From Bacillota bacterium (lineage in GTDB: Bacteria > Bacillota > Clostridia > Clostridiales > Clostridiaceae): DNA of 25,579 nucleotides. Numbering within the stretch: the stretch's first letter is position 1; the number at the start of each line of letters is the position of its first letter. The DNA is taken from assembly GCA_023424785.1 (NCBI GenBank), contig JAFADP010000171.1, forward strand, positions 1 through 25,579, read 5' to 3'. Below the pieces are notes generated by a model. It was not told the DNA's origin. It saw only the letters and a list, made by a program, of their open reading frames with translations, and made no database searches. Shown here piece by piece: positions 8,001-16,745 of this stretch. A program made the translations under genes and the position numbers.

Positions 8001-8975
8001 CTAAACCTCCTTTTCATTATTTTTTATAGTATTATTTTTTTCTCTTCGTTTTAATTTAAAGATTTTTAATGAAAGTTCCTTATCTCCTAATAATCCTTGA
8101 GGTCTAAATATCATAAGTAATATTAAAGATAATGGATATATAACCATTCTAAAATCGCTAAGAAATCTTAAAAGTTCTGGTAGGAATGTTAATATTATTG
8201 TTGATATTATTGATCCAGATAATGATCCCATGCCACCAAATACAACAAATGTTAAATAATCTATAGATTTAATAAAATCAAATGAAGTAGGAGTTATATA
8301 TCCCATATAGTGAGAATATAATCCGCCAGAAAGACCAGCAAAGACAGCACCTATTATGAATGCCATCATTTTATATTTTAAAGTATTTATACCCATAGCT
8401 TCTGCAGCTATTTCATTCTCACGAACTGCTAGCATTGCTCTACCATGAGAAGAATGTATTATATTGTATATAATTAAAATTGTTAATGCTACAAATCCAT
8501 AAGATATAGAGAAATTAGTTTTATTTGGTATCCCTGTTAATCCACGAGCACCTCCAACATAATCTATATTCATTAAAATAACTCTTATTATTTCACAGAA
8601 AGCTAATGTAGTTATTGCAAAATAATCACCAGTAAGTTTTAGAGTAGGATACCCTATAAGAGCAGCAAAAACACCTGCAATTAAGGCTGATAATAGTAAA
8701 GATATTAAAAAAGGAAAATTAGCTTTTATTGTAAAAATAGCAGATGTATATGCTCCTATTGCCATAAAGCCTGCATGTCCTAAACAAAGTTGACCAGTAA
8801 ATCCTACAATTAGATTAAGTGAAACAGCTAATATAATATTGATTAACGTTAAAATAATAATTCCAGAATAATAAGAATTAATAATATTTGTACTCATTAG
8901 TACTAGTAGAATAAAATAAGAAATTAATATACCACCTAATACTAATAATATCTTTTTATTAAAAAATTTTTTCAA
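8001..8975 (-). CDS. livM: Branched-chain amino acid ABC transporter, permease LivM
   Basis: About 324 aa, integral membrane, with roughly eight to nine hydrophobic segments. The motifs GFTGQLCLGHAGFMAIGAY near the start and VFGGMGSLSGSI with LPELLR near the end are LivM hallmarks; FRPQGLLG closes the core. Two starts are possible. GTG 8985-8987 abuts the livH stop but has no ribosome site. TTG 8973-8975 lies 8 nt after a perfect AGGTGA (8984-8989) and is preferred here. The difference is four residues. The charged tail KLKRREKNN is cytoplasmic. Confidence 0.92.
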   Translation of the reverse strand: MKKFFNKKILLVLGGILISYFILLVLMSTNIINSYYSGIIILTLINIILAVSLNLIVGFTGQLCLGHAGFMAIGAYTSAIFTIKANFPFLISLLLSALIAGVFAALIGYPTLKLTGDYFAITTLAFCEIIRVILMNIDYVGGARGLTGIPNKTNFSISYGFVALTILIIYNIIHSSHGRAMLAVRENEIAAEAMGINTLKYKMMAFIIGAVFAGLSGGLYSHYMGYITPTSFDFIKSIDYLTFVVFGGMGSLSGSIISTIILTFLPELLRFLSDFRMVIYPLSLILLMIFRPQGLLGDKELSLKIFKLKRREKNNTIKNNEKEV

Positions 8976-8987
8976 AGTTATTTTCAC

Positions 8988-9866
8988 CTACACTTTCTCA
9001 CTGGTCTTTTTTCCAAGTAAACCTGATGGTTTTATTAAAAGGATTATAATTAATACTCCAAAAGCTATAGCATCTGAGAAGCTTGTTGATATATATGCTT
9101 TTGTAAGAGTTTCTAGTATTCCCATTGTAAGTCCACCAAGTAAAGCACCAGGTATACTACCTATTCCTCCAAGTACTGCTGCAACAAAGGCCTTAAGACC
9201 AGGCATAGTTCCCATATATGGAGTTATGCTTGGATAGGATATTGCCACTAAAACACCTGCAATACCTGCTAAGGCAGAGCCAATAGCAAAAGTAAGTGAA
9301 ATAGTGTTGTTAACATTAATACCCATTAATGAGGCTGCTTCTATATCTTGAGAAGCAGCTCTCATAGCTTTTCCAACCTTAGTTTTATAAACAATAAATT
9401 GAAGGAGAAGCACAAGGAGTGCAGAAACACTAAACATTAATATTGTTTTTGTTTCTATATAAAGTCCTGAAGTAATTCTAATTGCTTTTGCAGGAATTAA
9501 ATCGGGAAAAGCCTTAGGGTTAGCTCCAACTAATATTCTCATTGCATTTTGAAGGAATAATGAAACACCAATTGCTGTAATTAATAGAGTAATTCTTGGA
9601 GAGTTTCTTAGAGGTTTATATGCAATCTTTTCTACTATAAATCCTGTTAATGCTGATGCAATCATAGCTATAATTAATGTTGGTAATAGAGGTAGCTTAA
9701 AATAAGTAGATGCATAGAAACCAGCAAATGCTCCTATCATATAGATTTCGCCATGAGCAAAGTTTATTAGTTGAATTATCCCATATACCATTGTATATCC
9801 AAGGGCTAGGAGAGCATATACACTACCTAAGGCTAAACCATTAATAAGTTGTTGTATAAATTCCAT
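8988..9866 (-). CDS. livH: Branched-chain amino acid ABC transporter, permease LivH
   Basis: 292 aa, integral membrane. QQLINGLALGSVYALLALG at the N-terminus, INFAHGEIYMIGAF, AASQDIEAASLMGIN (the coupling loop to the ATPases) and LGGIGSIPGALLGG are standard LivH motifs. It pairs with LivM to form the membrane channel. ATG 9864-9866 has AAGGAGGAG upstream. It follows livJ after 21 nt. Confidence 0.95.
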   Translation of the reverse strand: MEFIQQLINGLALGSVYALLALGYTMVYGIIQLINFAHGEIYMIGAFAGFYASTYFKLPLLPTLIIAMIASALTGFIVEKIAYKPLRNSPRITLLITAIGVSLFLQNAMRILVGANPKAFPDLIPAKAIRITSGLYIETKTILMFSVSALLVLLLQFIVYKTKVGKAMRAASQDIEAASLMGINVNNTISLTFAIGSALAGIAGVLVAISYPSITPYMGTMPGLKAFVAAVLGGIGSIPGALLGGLTMGILETLTKAYISTSFSDAIAFGVLIIILLIKPSGLLGKKTSEKV

Positions 9867-9887
9867 AGCTACTCCTCCTTAAAAGTA

Positions 9888-11030
9888 TTAAGGATTAACC
9901 TTATCAGCTAATACCTTTTTATCTTTATCAATTTTTATAATACAAGCACTCTTTACAGCAGATCTATTTTCATCAAAGCTAATAGATCCAGTAACACTAT
10001 CTAAGTTAACTTTTAATAATGCATCTTTTATTTTTTCAGAATCAGTACTATCTGCATCATCTATTGCAGTAACTAGACATTTAAATGTATCATATCCAAG
10101 AGCTGCAAAGGCATCTGGTTCCTTATTATATTTTTCCTTATAAGATGTAACAAAATTTTTAACGAAGTCCGTATCATCTTCAGAAAAATAGTGATTTATA
10201 TATAATGCACCATCAACTGCATCTCCACCAATCTTAATTAGGTCCTCTGATTCCCAACCATCTCCACCTAAGAATTGAGATTTTATTCCCATTTCTCTAG
10301 CTTGTTTAGCTATAAGTCCAACAACATTATAGTAGTCTGGTAAAACTAATACATCAGGTGCATTACTATTTATTTTAGTCAATTGGGCTTTAAAGTCTGT
10401 ATCACCGTCATTATATGATAAGAATTGAACTACTTTTCCACCATTGTCTTCAAATTCTTTTTTAAAGGCATCTGCAATACCTTTTGAGTAATCTGAGCCA
10501 ACATTATAAAGAACAGCAGCAGTTTTCTTATTTAATGTTTCTTTAGTGTATTTAGCTAATATTTTTCCTTGGAATGAATCTACAAAGCATCCCCTAAACA
10601 TAAAGTTTCCACCAACATCTGTTATAGTTGGTTCAGTAGCACTAGGAGTAATCATAGGAATTTTTTTATTAGTAGAATCTGGTGCAATAGCAAGAGTAGC
10701 ACCTGATGTTACAGCTCCTAAAATAGAACAGACACCGTCTTTATCTACTAATTTATTAAAGGCTTGTTTTGCTGAATTTGGATCAGCTTGATCATCTTCA
10801 AAGATTAGCTCTATTTTTTTACCATCAATTCCACCAGAATCATTAATTTCTTGAAGATATAATTCAGCACCTTCTTTAACAGATGTACCATAAGTGGCTG
10901 CATCTCCAGATAATGGTCCTATGCCACCTATTTTAATAACTTCACTATCACTAGAAGATGAACCACAACCAGAAAGAAATGTTAGTGTCATTATAGATAG
11001 AAGAACAGTCGAAAGAAATTTTTTATTCAT
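9888..11030 (-). CDS. livJ: Branched-chain amino acid ABC transporter, substrate-binding lipoprotein LivJ
   Basis: 380 aa. A lipoprotein signal with lipobox LSGC (C22) tethers it to the outer face of the membrane, followed by a Ser-rich linker. The mature part starts IKIGGIGPLSGDAATYG and continues as a two-lobed periplasmic-binding-protein type I fold; LIFEDDQADPNSAKQ is characteristic. It captures a ligand, presumably leucine/isoleucine/valine, for LivHMGF. The family also includes binders of amides and other amino acids, so the ligand is not certain. ATG 11028-11030 has TGGAGG upstream. It is the first gene of livJHMGF. Confidence 0.92.
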   Translation of the reverse strand: MNKKFLSTVLLSIMTLTFLSGCGSSSSDSEVIKIGGIGPLSGDAATYGTSVKEGAELYLQEINDSGGIDGKKIELIFEDDQADPNSAKQAFNKLVDKDGVCSILGAVTSGATLAIAPDSTNKKIPMITPSATEPTITDVGGNFMFRGCFVDSFQGKILAKYTKETLNKKTAAVLYNVGSDYSKGIADAFKKEFEDNGGKVVQFLSYNDGDTDFKAQLTKINSNAPDVLVLPDYYNVVGLIAKQAREMGIKSQFLGGDGWESEDLIKIGGDAVDGALYINHYFSEDDTDFVKNFVTSYKEKYNKEPDAFAALGYDTFKCLVTAIDDADSTDSEKIKDALLKVNLDSVTGSISFDENRSAVKSACIIKIDKDKKVLADKVNP

Positions 11031-11090
11031 ACTATCAATCCTCCATTTTAAATTATATAAATAATGTAAAAATAGTAAAATATTATAAAT

Positions 11091-11119
11091 ATAATATCAC
11101 TTTAAAATAATAAAAGCAA
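11091..11119 (-). promoter_or_regulatory. liv operon promoter
   Basis: On the minus strand TTGCTT (11114-11119), 17 nt, then TATTAT (11091-11096), about 60 nt before livJ. The rest of the 11031-11315 gap is very AT-rich. A stretch at about 11118-11132 weakly resembles a CodY box, but with about four mismatches. No clear promoter was found for the plus-strand gene at 11316. Confidence 0.55.
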
Positions 11120-11315
11120 TTTTAAAAAATATTTTGGTAAAGGTTAACATAATGCTGATTATAGTAAAAATAAAAAGATAAGAAACCTTTTTGTAGAATT
11201 AACTAAAAATAAAACAAAAATTATATATAAATAAAAAATAAAAAAATATTTTAATAACAATATATTTTTGAAATTAATATTATATTAGTATGAAAAGAAT
11301 TCATGAGGGTCATTT

Positions 11316-11996
11316 ATGTATTCAAAAGGAGATTTCCATATTCATTCTTCAAAATCTGATGGAGAGTTAAAACCGGGAGATATTGTATTATTAGCTAAGA
11401 GAAGAAAAGTGGATATAATAGGTTTAACAGATCATAATAGAGTATCAGGAAATGATGAGGCTATTAAAGTTGGAGAAATATTTGGAGTAAAAGTTATTCC
11501 AGGAATAGAGCTATCAACTAGGTATAAAGGAAATAGAGTTCATATTTTAGGATACTTTTATAATGAAGGATATAGAGACAAGGAATTTAAGATGATATTA
11601 GAGAATATAAATAGTAGAAGATTTAAATCATGTTATAAATATCATAATGGAGCTTTAAGTTTTAAATCAGAAGGTGGAAAGTTAACAGTAAAAGCTGGAA
11701 TAGAATTTTTACATTATTACGGAGCAAAGGTAGTGTTAGCTCATCCAGTATTATTAAAAAGAGATGTATTTAATACATTAATAAATTTAGATTTTGATGG
11801 TATAGAAGCAAAGTACTATAGAAATAGAGATGAGGATACAGATTTTTTTATTAATGTAGCTAAAGAAAGAAAAATAATATATACAGCAGGTTCAGATTTT
11901 CATAGCTTGAAGAAAGTTGATTTGAAACATGGAACTTTAGGGCAGATATATCTTGAAGAAGAGGAAATAGTGAGATTTCTAAATATATTAAAATAA
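11316..11996 (+). CDS. PHP-domain metal-dependent phosphoesterase
   Basis: 226 aa. The metal ligands of the PHP fold are in order: H8-x-H10, TDHN (D39, H40), PGIELS (E65), H76 in VHILGY, H143 in LAHP, and SDFH (D194, H196). This set matches the TrpH/YciV group, which includes nucleoside 3',5'-bisphosphate and oligoribonucleotide phosphatases. At 226 aa it is shorter than the roughly 280-290 aa usual for that group; the insert between H76 and H143 is reduced. The substrate is not certain. ATG 11316 is preceded by GAGGGT. The cyclo-ligase gene follows after 12 nt, so the two form an operon. Confidence 0.85.
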   Translation: MYSKGDFHIHSSKSDGELKPGDIVLLAKRRKVDIIGLTDHNRVSGNDEAIKVGEIFGVKVIPGIELSTRYKGNRVHILGYFYNEGYRDKEFKMILENINSRRFKSCYKYHNGALSFKSEGGKLTVKAGIEFLHYYGAKVVLAHPVLLKRDVFNTLINLDFDGIEAKYYRNRDEDTDFFINVAKERKIIYTAGSDFHSLKKVDLKHGTLGQIYLEEEEIVRFLNILK

Positions 11997-12008
11997 AGGG
12001 GATAAGTG

Positions 12009-12572
12009 ATGGATAAGAAAACTTTAAGAAAATTAATGATTGAAAAAAGAGATATGCTTAGTGAGGAAAAAGAGATATTTGATAATAAAATAAAGAATAA
12101 ATTATTAAATATAGAATTATATAAAAAAAGTAAGAATATTTTTATTTACATAGGTTTTGGAAGTGAAATTAATACAAAAGAAATAATAAATTGTTTTTTT
12201 TATGATAATAAGAATGTATATGTTCCTAAAACTAATATTGAAACAAAAGAAATGAATGCTGTAAAAATTAATTCATTTGAAAATTTAGTAGGGAATAGGT
12301 ATGGAATATTAGAACCAAACAGTGATGAAATAATATTAAATAAAGATAATATAGACTTAATTATTCTTCCAGGGGTAGCATTTGATTATAATGGAGGAAG
12401 AGTTGGATATGGGGGAGGATATTATGATAGGTATTTAGAGTCTATAAATAAAGATATATCTAAAGTGGCATTAATATATGATTTTCAATTATTAGATAAA
12501 GTACCATGCGAAGATCATGATATAAAAGCTGATTATATTATTACTGAAAAAAGATTTATAGAGTGCAATTAA
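12009..12572 (+). CDS. 5-formyltetrahydrofolate cyclo-ligase
   Basis: 187 aa, family-typical length. It converts 5-formyl-THF to 5,10-methenyl-THF with ATP, returning a stored folate to one-carbon metabolism. Seen: the N-terminal RKLMIEKRD helix, YVPKTN, and the signature LPGVAFDYNGGRVGYGGGYYDRYL-like block around 125-148 with the Gly-rich phosphate and substrate loop. The frame is open from GTG 12006, but ATG 12009 with AAAGGGG upstream fits better. Likely cotranscribed with the PHP gene. Also called MTHFS or YgfA in other organisms. Confidence 0.93.
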   Translation: MDKKTLRKLMIEKRDMLSEEKEIFDNKIKNKLLNIELYKKSKNIFIYIGFGSEINTKEIINCFFYDNKNVYVPKTNIETKEMNAVKINSFENLVGNRYGILEPNSDEIILNKDNIDLIILPGVAFDYNGGRVGYGGGYYDRYLESINKDISKVALIYDFQLLDKVPCEDHDIKADYIITEKRFIECN

Positions 12573-12610
12573 AATATTAAGCATTATTAAAATATTAAAT
12601 TGAAATGTAT

Positions 12611-12639
12611 AAAAAATAGGGCTGCTTTAGTGCAACCCT
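12611..12639 (-). terminator. thrS terminator
   Basis: Read on the minus strand, AGGGTTGC and GCAGCCCT form an 8-bp stem with one G-U pair and a 6-nt loop, followed by six T. It terminates thrS and may partly serve the converging cyclo-ligase gene. Confidence 0.75.
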
Positions 12640-12645
12640 TAAATT

Positions 12646-14577
12646 TTACTTTTCTTTATTAGCTATTTCAGTTAATATTCTAGATTCGAAGTCAGAAAGT
12701 GCTATACTTCCTTCATCTCCATTTTTTCTACTTCTTACTGCAACAGTATTATTTTCAGCTTCTTGTTCACCAACAACTAATATATATGGAGTTCTTTCAA
12801 GTCTTGCTTCTCTTATCTTATATCCAATCTTTTCAGCTCTGTAGTCTGTTTCAACTCTTACAGATTTATTTCTTAATGAATTAGCAACTTTTTCAGCATA
12901 ATCATTATATTTATCTGAAATTGGTAGTATCTTAACTTGAACAGGAGACATCCAAGTTGGGAATGCACCAGCATACTTTTCTATAAGCATTGCGATTGTT
13001 CTTTCATAACATCCTATTGAAGATCTGTGAATTATAAATGGATATTTCTTTTCTCCATCTTTATCTATATAAGTCATGTTAAATCTTTCTGCTAATGCAA
13101 AGTCGATTTGAACTGTTATTATTGTATCTTCTTTACCATGAACATTTTTAAATTGTATATCAAGTTTTGGACCATAGAATGCTGCTTCATCTTCAGCTTC
13201 AGTGTAGTTAAGTCCCATATGATTTAATATATTTCTCATAATATCTTGAGTATTTTCCCAAGCTTCAGGATTATCTATATATTTTTCTTTATTTTTAGGA
13301 TCCCACTTAGAGAATCTATAAGTTATATCATTTTCGATACCTAAAGTAGTCATTATATAATCTATTAAAGATACAACGCCTCTAAATTCATCTTCTAATT
13401 GCTCTGGAGTAACTATTAAGTGTCCATCTGATAGAGTGAATTGTCTAACTCTTATAAGACCATGCATTTCACCAGAGTTTTCATTTCTAAATAAAGTAGA
13501 AGTTTCAGCATATCTTATAGGAAGTTCTCTGTAGCTATGTTGTTCAGCGTTATAAATAGTATATTGGAATGGACAAGTCATTGGTCTTAATGCCATAACT
13601 TCATCATCCTTTTCTTCATCGCCTAAAACAAACATACCATCTTTATAGTGATCCCAGTGACCAGAAATTTTATATAAGTCACTCTTAGCCATATAAGGAG
13701 TTTTTGTTAAAACATAACCTCTGCTTTCTTCAAGATCTTCAATCCAACGTTGAAGAATTTGCATTAATTTAGCTCCCTTTGGCATAAGTAATGGAAGTCC
13801 TTGACCAACAGATTCATCTGTAGTAAATATTTTAAGTTCTCTTCCTAATTTATTATGATCTCTTTTTTTAGCTTCTTCTAAAGCTTCAAGATGAGCATCT
13901 AAGTCAGACTTCTTTAAGAATGCAGTTCCATATATTCTAGAAAGCATCTTGTTCTTTTCATTTCCCTTCCAGTAAGCACCAGCACTTCTTAATAATTTAA
14001 CAGCCTTAACATTTTTAATAGACATTAAATGAGGACCAGCACAAAGATCAGTAAAATCACCCATCTTATAGAAAGATATTACTTCATCTTCTGGTAAGTC
14101 ATTAATAAGTTCTATCTTATAAGGTTCATCAGCCATTAATTTTAATGCTTCATCTCTAGGTAATTCAAATCTTTCTATTGAAGGATTTTCTTTTATTATT
14201 TTTCTCATTTCATCTTCAATTTTAGCTATATCATCTGAAGAAAATGCATTTTCTACATCAAAATCATAGTAGAATCCATTTTCTATTGATGGACCTATAG
14301 CAAGTTTTGTTTCAGGATATAATCTTTTTACAGCATATGCAAGTACATGTGAAATACTATGTCTTACAGCATCTTTTCCTTCTTGAGAGTCGAATGTACA
14401 TATATTTAATTCAACATCTTTATCTACAATGTGACGAAGGTCAACAACCTTACCATCAACAACACCACAACAAGCATTTCTAGCTAAGCCTTCGCTTATT
14501 GATTTAGCAATATCAAGTACTGATAAACTTGATTCAAACTCTTTTACTGAGCCATCTTTTAAAGTAACTTTTATCAT
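12646..14577 (-). CDS. thrS: Threonyl-tRNA synthetase
   Basis: 643 aa. It charges tRNA(Thr). The N-terminal TGS domain covers about 1-61. The second editing domain has HSISH (H73, H77) and TDLCAGPH, the zinc-like site that removes mischarged serine. The class II catalytic core has motif 2 in the FRNENSGEMHGL region and the anticodon-binding domain ends the protein (VKILPIS onward). The length matches full-size bacterial ThrRS. ATG 14575-14577 has TGGAGGT upstream. Expression is controlled by the T-box leader just upstream. Confidence 0.97.
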   Translation of the reverse strand: MIKVTLKDGSVKEFESSLSVLDIAKSISEGLARNACCGVVDGKVVDLRHIVDKDVELNICTFDSQEGKDAVRHSISHVLAYAVKRLYPETKLAIGPSIENGFYYDFDVENAFSSDDIAKIEDEMRKIIKENPSIERFELPRDEALKLMADEPYKIELINDLPEDEVISFYKMGDFTDLCAGPHLMSIKNVKAVKLLRSAGAYWKGNEKNKMLSRIYGTAFLKKSDLDAHLEALEEAKKRDHNKLGRELKIFTTDESVGQGLPLLMPKGAKLMQILQRWIEDLEESRGYVLTKTPYMAKSDLYKISGHWDHYKDGMFVLGDEEKDDEVMALRPMTCPFQYTIYNAEQHSYRELPIRYAETSTLFRNENSGEMHGLIRVRQFTLSDGHLIVTPEQLEDEFRGVVSLIDYIMTTLGIENDITYRFSKWDPKNKEKYIDNPEAWENTQDIMRNILNHMGLNYTEAEDEAAFYGPKLDIQFKNVHGKEDTIITVQIDFALAERFNMTYIDKDGEKKYPFIIHRSSIGCYERTIAMLIEKYAGAFPTWMSPVQVKILPISDKYNDYAEKVANSLRNKSVRVETDYRAEKIGYKIREARLERTPYILVVGEQEAENNTVAVRSRKNGDEGSIALSDFESRILTEIANKEK

Positions 14578-14855
14578 TATTTTCTACCTCCATAAAGTTT
14601 AATTTCAAATAAAAAAACTCCATCTCTAAATATAGAGACGAAGTATAAATTCCGTGGTTCCACTCTAATTACCTAATTATATAAAAATAGGTCACTTAAA
14701 ACTTATCGTAACGTGATATATACGGGCTGTATTAGAGCCACTCAGAGATGGTCTTCGGTTAAGTTCATTTAAGAATATTTTCAGCTAATATATTCTCTCT
14801 CTGAAAATGAAGATTTAACTTACTCTTCTCTTCAACGTGTTAAAATATTTTTATA
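14578..14855 (-). ncRNA. T-box riboswitch leader of thrS, threonine ACC specifier
   Basis: Reading the minus strand, the leader has the Stem I elements GAAGAGTAAG (GA motif) and CAGAGAG (AG bulge). The specifier context is GAAG-ACC-ATCTCTGAG, with the ACC threonine codon at 14750-14752. The T-box AGAGTGGAACCACGG is at 14652-14666. The bulge UGGA would pair with a UCCA acceptor end. The terminator hairpin is 14618-14643 (11-bp stem with G-U pairs) followed by seven T (14611-14617). TAGAG of the T-box can instead pair with CTCTA of the terminator 5' arm, giving the antiterminator. Uncharged tRNA(Thr) should switch thrS on. Confidence 0.92.
14611..14643 (-). terminator. Attenuator terminator of the thrS T-box
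   Basis: An 11-bp hairpin (14618-14628 with 14633-14643), 4-nt loop, then seven T on the minus strand. It is mutually exclusive with the T-box antiterminator. Confidence 0.85.
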
Positions 14856-14861
14856 AAATTT

Positions 14862-14890
14862 ATTATAGTTATTAGAGAAATATATGTCAA
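14862..14890 (-). promoter_or_regulatory. thrS leader promoter
   Basis: TTGACA (14885-14890), 17 nt, TATAAT (14862-14867) on the minus strand: a full consensus promoter about 7 nt before the inferred start of the T-box leader and just after the HNH gene's stop. Confidence 0.88.
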
Positions 14891-14920
14891 TATTTAAATA
14901 AAAACTCGTTAAAGTAATTA

Positions 14921-15322
14921 TTATATGTTTTTAATCAAATGTTCAAGTTTTATATCGTCAATCATTTCTTCTGTATAGTAAGTATTACCCATAAGTCTTA
15001 GAATTATATCTTCTCTTTTGTATCCCTCTTTATATAGTTTAATATTTTTAGTTAACCTTTTTACAGTGTTAAAAGGTGCATTTAATACTTGTCCTATTTC
15101 TCTAAAATTATAAAATTTTTTGGTAAGAAGGATATAAAGTTTTTGTTGCATTTTTAATTTATATTTTAAATCAGTTTCAAGACAATGGTGAGGTCCATTT
15201 TTACCCCTATGGTGTTCTTCACATAAATATTTATAATTAATTTCTATATCAAAACCACCTTCATGTCTATGAACAATATGGTGAATATCAGCTTTTTTAT
15301 GGCATATTTCGCAAAAAAACAA
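14921..15322 (-). CDS. Small HNH-type nuclease-like protein with a C-terminal helix-turn-helix region
   Basis: 133 aa. The N-terminus is a compact HNH/beta-beta-alpha metal module: C4-x2-C7, H14-H15, N29 and C34-x2-H37 followed by H38, then HH at 45-46. The second half, around NFREIGQVLNAPFNTVKRLTKNI (about 74-96), looks like a helix-turn-helix. It resembles stand-alone HNH proteins, but no toxin partner, phage or intron context is present. The start is TTG 15320-15322, with AGGGGG about 8 nt upstream; there is no ATG that keeps the C4 zinc ligand. It may be a nuclease or only a DNA-binding protein with an HNH-shaped zinc site. Confidence 0.65.
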   Translation of the reverse strand: MFFCEICHKKADIHHIVHRHEGGFDIEINYKYLCEEHHRGKNGPHHCLETDLKYKLKMQQKLYILLTKKFYNFREIGQVLNAPFNTVKRLTKNIKLYKEGYKREDIILRLMGNTYYTEEMIDDIKLEHLIKNI

Positions 15323-15357
15323 TAAAAGACCCCCTTATATGCTTTGTTTATGTCTAT

Positions 15358-15386
15358 ATTATATAATAAAAAATTTTTTTATTCAA
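15358..15386 (-). promoter_or_regulatory. Promoter of the HNH gene
   Basis: TTGAAT (15381-15386), 17 nt, TATAAT (15358-15363) on the minus strand, about 35 nt before the TTG start codon. Confidence 0.6.
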
Positions 15387-15455
15387 TTTACAATAAAAGT
15401 CAAATAATGAGATAAAAATAATTTATAATATAAGGTGTCAAGTAAGTAAAAAATA

Positions 15456-15485
15456 TTGAAAATTGGATATAATATCTTATATAAT
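15456..15485 (+). promoter_or_regulatory. Promoter of the 15509 gene
   Basis: TTGAAA (15456-15461), 18 nt, TATAAT (15480-15485). A second TATAAT at 15468-15473 has no -35. Confidence 0.55.
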
Positions 15486-15508
15486 TAAATTATATAGGAG
15501 AAAGAAAG

Positions 15509-16192
15509 GTGATAATGGTGAGGCAAAATTATAATTCCCTAAAGTTTTGGGAAAACATAATAATGGAGAATAATACAATTAGAGGACATATGTTCATGCA
15601 AAATCCACCAAAAGGAAAATCACTTTACATTCATACTCTTATTTTTAGTAAAAGTAACGGTATTGATAACATATATGCGTATTTTCCAGATGAAAAAGTA
15701 TTATTAGGGTATATTCAGTATTCCTTTTTACCGGAAGCATTCTATAAATGGATACATGGCAAGAAAAAAGTAATAACTGTAGTGCCACCTCTATCGGTAG
15801 AAAAAATAGTCAAGGATGGGATTAAAAGTGGGCAAATAGATAAAGAGATGGGTAAATTAATGATTGATTTCTATAAAAAGATAGAAAAAATGTGGGATTT
15901 ACCAAAAGATAGATTGCTATCAGAGTTATCTAAGTTTGCAAGATTATTTAATAGAACTTGGTATGGAGATAATACGGAATTTTTATATTTAAAAATATTT
16001 AATAGTCCAGAAGAATTGGGGAAATTTGTTGAAGAGTCCACTATGATAACAGGTAGTGAAGAAGAGTTTAAAAACAAAATAGGAGTATCTTCACAAGAGT
16101 GGAAAACTATATGTAAGTATGCTACTAAAGATGAAAATGAGGGAATAAAGTTTAAAGAAATTCTTAAAAAGAATTTATCAGAAGTAATATAA
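15509..16192 (+). CDS. Protein of unknown function, 227 aa
   Basis: I do not recognise this family. It has no signal peptide and no clear membrane segment, so it is probably cytoplasmic. About residues 1-90 are rich in aromatics and look like a beta-rich domain (IHTLIFSKS, IYAYFPDEKVLLGYIQYSFLP). The middle is helical and charged (KSGQIDKEMGKLMIDFYKKI), and the C-terminal third contains WYGDNTEFLYLKIF and an acidic/basic helical end. It starts at GTG 15509 with AGGAG 8 nt upstream; ATG 15515 in the same frame is possible but too close to the second site, AGGTGAT. It has its own promoter and terminator, is divergent from the HNH gene, and has the codon use of its neighbours, so it is a real gene. 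Confidence 0.75.
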   Translation: MIMVRQNYNSLKFWENIIMENNTIRGHMFMQNPPKGKSLYIHTLIFSKSNGIDNIYAYFPDEKVLLGYIQYSFLPEAFYKWIHGKKKVITVVPPLSVEKIVKDGIKSGQIDKEMGKLMIDFYKKIEKMWDLPKDRLLSELSKFARLFNRTWYGDNTEFLYLKIFNSPEELGKFVEESTMITGSEEEFKNKIGVSSQEWKTICKYATKDENEGIKFKEILKKNLSEVI

Positions 16193-16223
16193 AAAAGAAA
16201 TATTTTGATTCATCAGTTTGTTG

Positions 16224-16255
16224 AAAAAACCTCTGTTTAAGAACAGAGGTTTTTT
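16224..16255. terminator. Bidirectional terminator between the 15509 gene and ispF
   Basis: A perfect 14-bp stem (16224-16237 with 16242-16255), 4-nt loop, A-run on the left and T-run on the right. It serves both convergent genes. Confidence 0.92.
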
Positions 16256-16270
16256 ATATTATTAATTTGT

Positions 16271-16741
16271 TTATTTTAATAATAAACAAATGCTTTGAGA
16301 TGATATACCTGCACCTTCACCTGTAAAACCTAATCCTTCTTCTGTAGTAGCCTTTATGTTGATTAAATCTATATCTACAGATAATGCAGAAGCAATATTT
16401 TTTATCATTAATGGAATATATGGTGCCATTTTAGGTTTTTGAGCTATTATAGTAGCATCAATATTTCCAATTTTATATCCCTTAGAAGTAATAAGATTAT
16501 TAACTTCCTTTAGTAATTCTATACTAGATATTCCTTTAAATCTTTCATCTGTATCAGGAAAATGTTTACCAATATCACCGAGAGCAGCAGCTCCTAGTAT
16601 AGAATCCATAATAGCATGTAATAATACATCAGCATCTGAGTGTCCAAGAAGACCTAACTCATATGGGATAGTAACTCCACCTAATATAAGTTTTCTATCA
16701 GGCACTAGTCTATGAACATCATATCCTAATCCAATTCTCAT
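16271..16741 (-). CDS. ispF: 2-C-methyl-D-erythritol 2,4-cyclodiphosphate synthase
   Basis: 156 aa, family length. It cyclises CDP-ME 2-phosphate in the MEP isoprenoid pathway. The metal site is GYDVHR (D8, H10), with the third ligand in the LLGHSDADVLLHAIMD stretch. GDIGKHFPDTD and the C-terminal TTEEGLGFTGEGAGI are invariant family blocks. ATG 16739-16741 has GAGGTGA upstream. It stands alone; in many genomes ispD is adjacent, but not here. Confidence 0.96.
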   Translation of the reverse strand: MRIGLGYDVHRLVPDRKLILGGVTIPYELGLLGHSDADVLLHAIMDSILGAAALGDIGKHFPDTDERFKGISSIELLKEVNNLITSKGYKIGNIDATIIAQKPKMAPYIPLMIKNIASALSVDIDLINIKATTEEGLGFTGEGAGISSQSICLLLK

Positions 16742-16745
16742 AAAA

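Noticed and set aside
11118..11132. CodY box upstream of the liv operon
   Set aside because: The best match to the consensus as I recall it has about four mismatches, which is expected by chance in DNA this AT-rich.
12699..12884. Plus-strand open frame inside thrS
   Set aside because: Composition is nearly all Leu, Phe, Tyr and Gln from reading the complement of thrS codons; no start signal. The same applies to frames opposite aspS, livF, livJ, gatC and rluF.
14757..14759. A first ACC triplet (TTA-ACC-GAAG) in the thrS leader as the specifier
   Set aside because: Aligning with the aspS leader shows that the conserved context is GAAG-NNN-A(C/T)C...TGAG, which places the specifier at the second ACC, 14750-14752.
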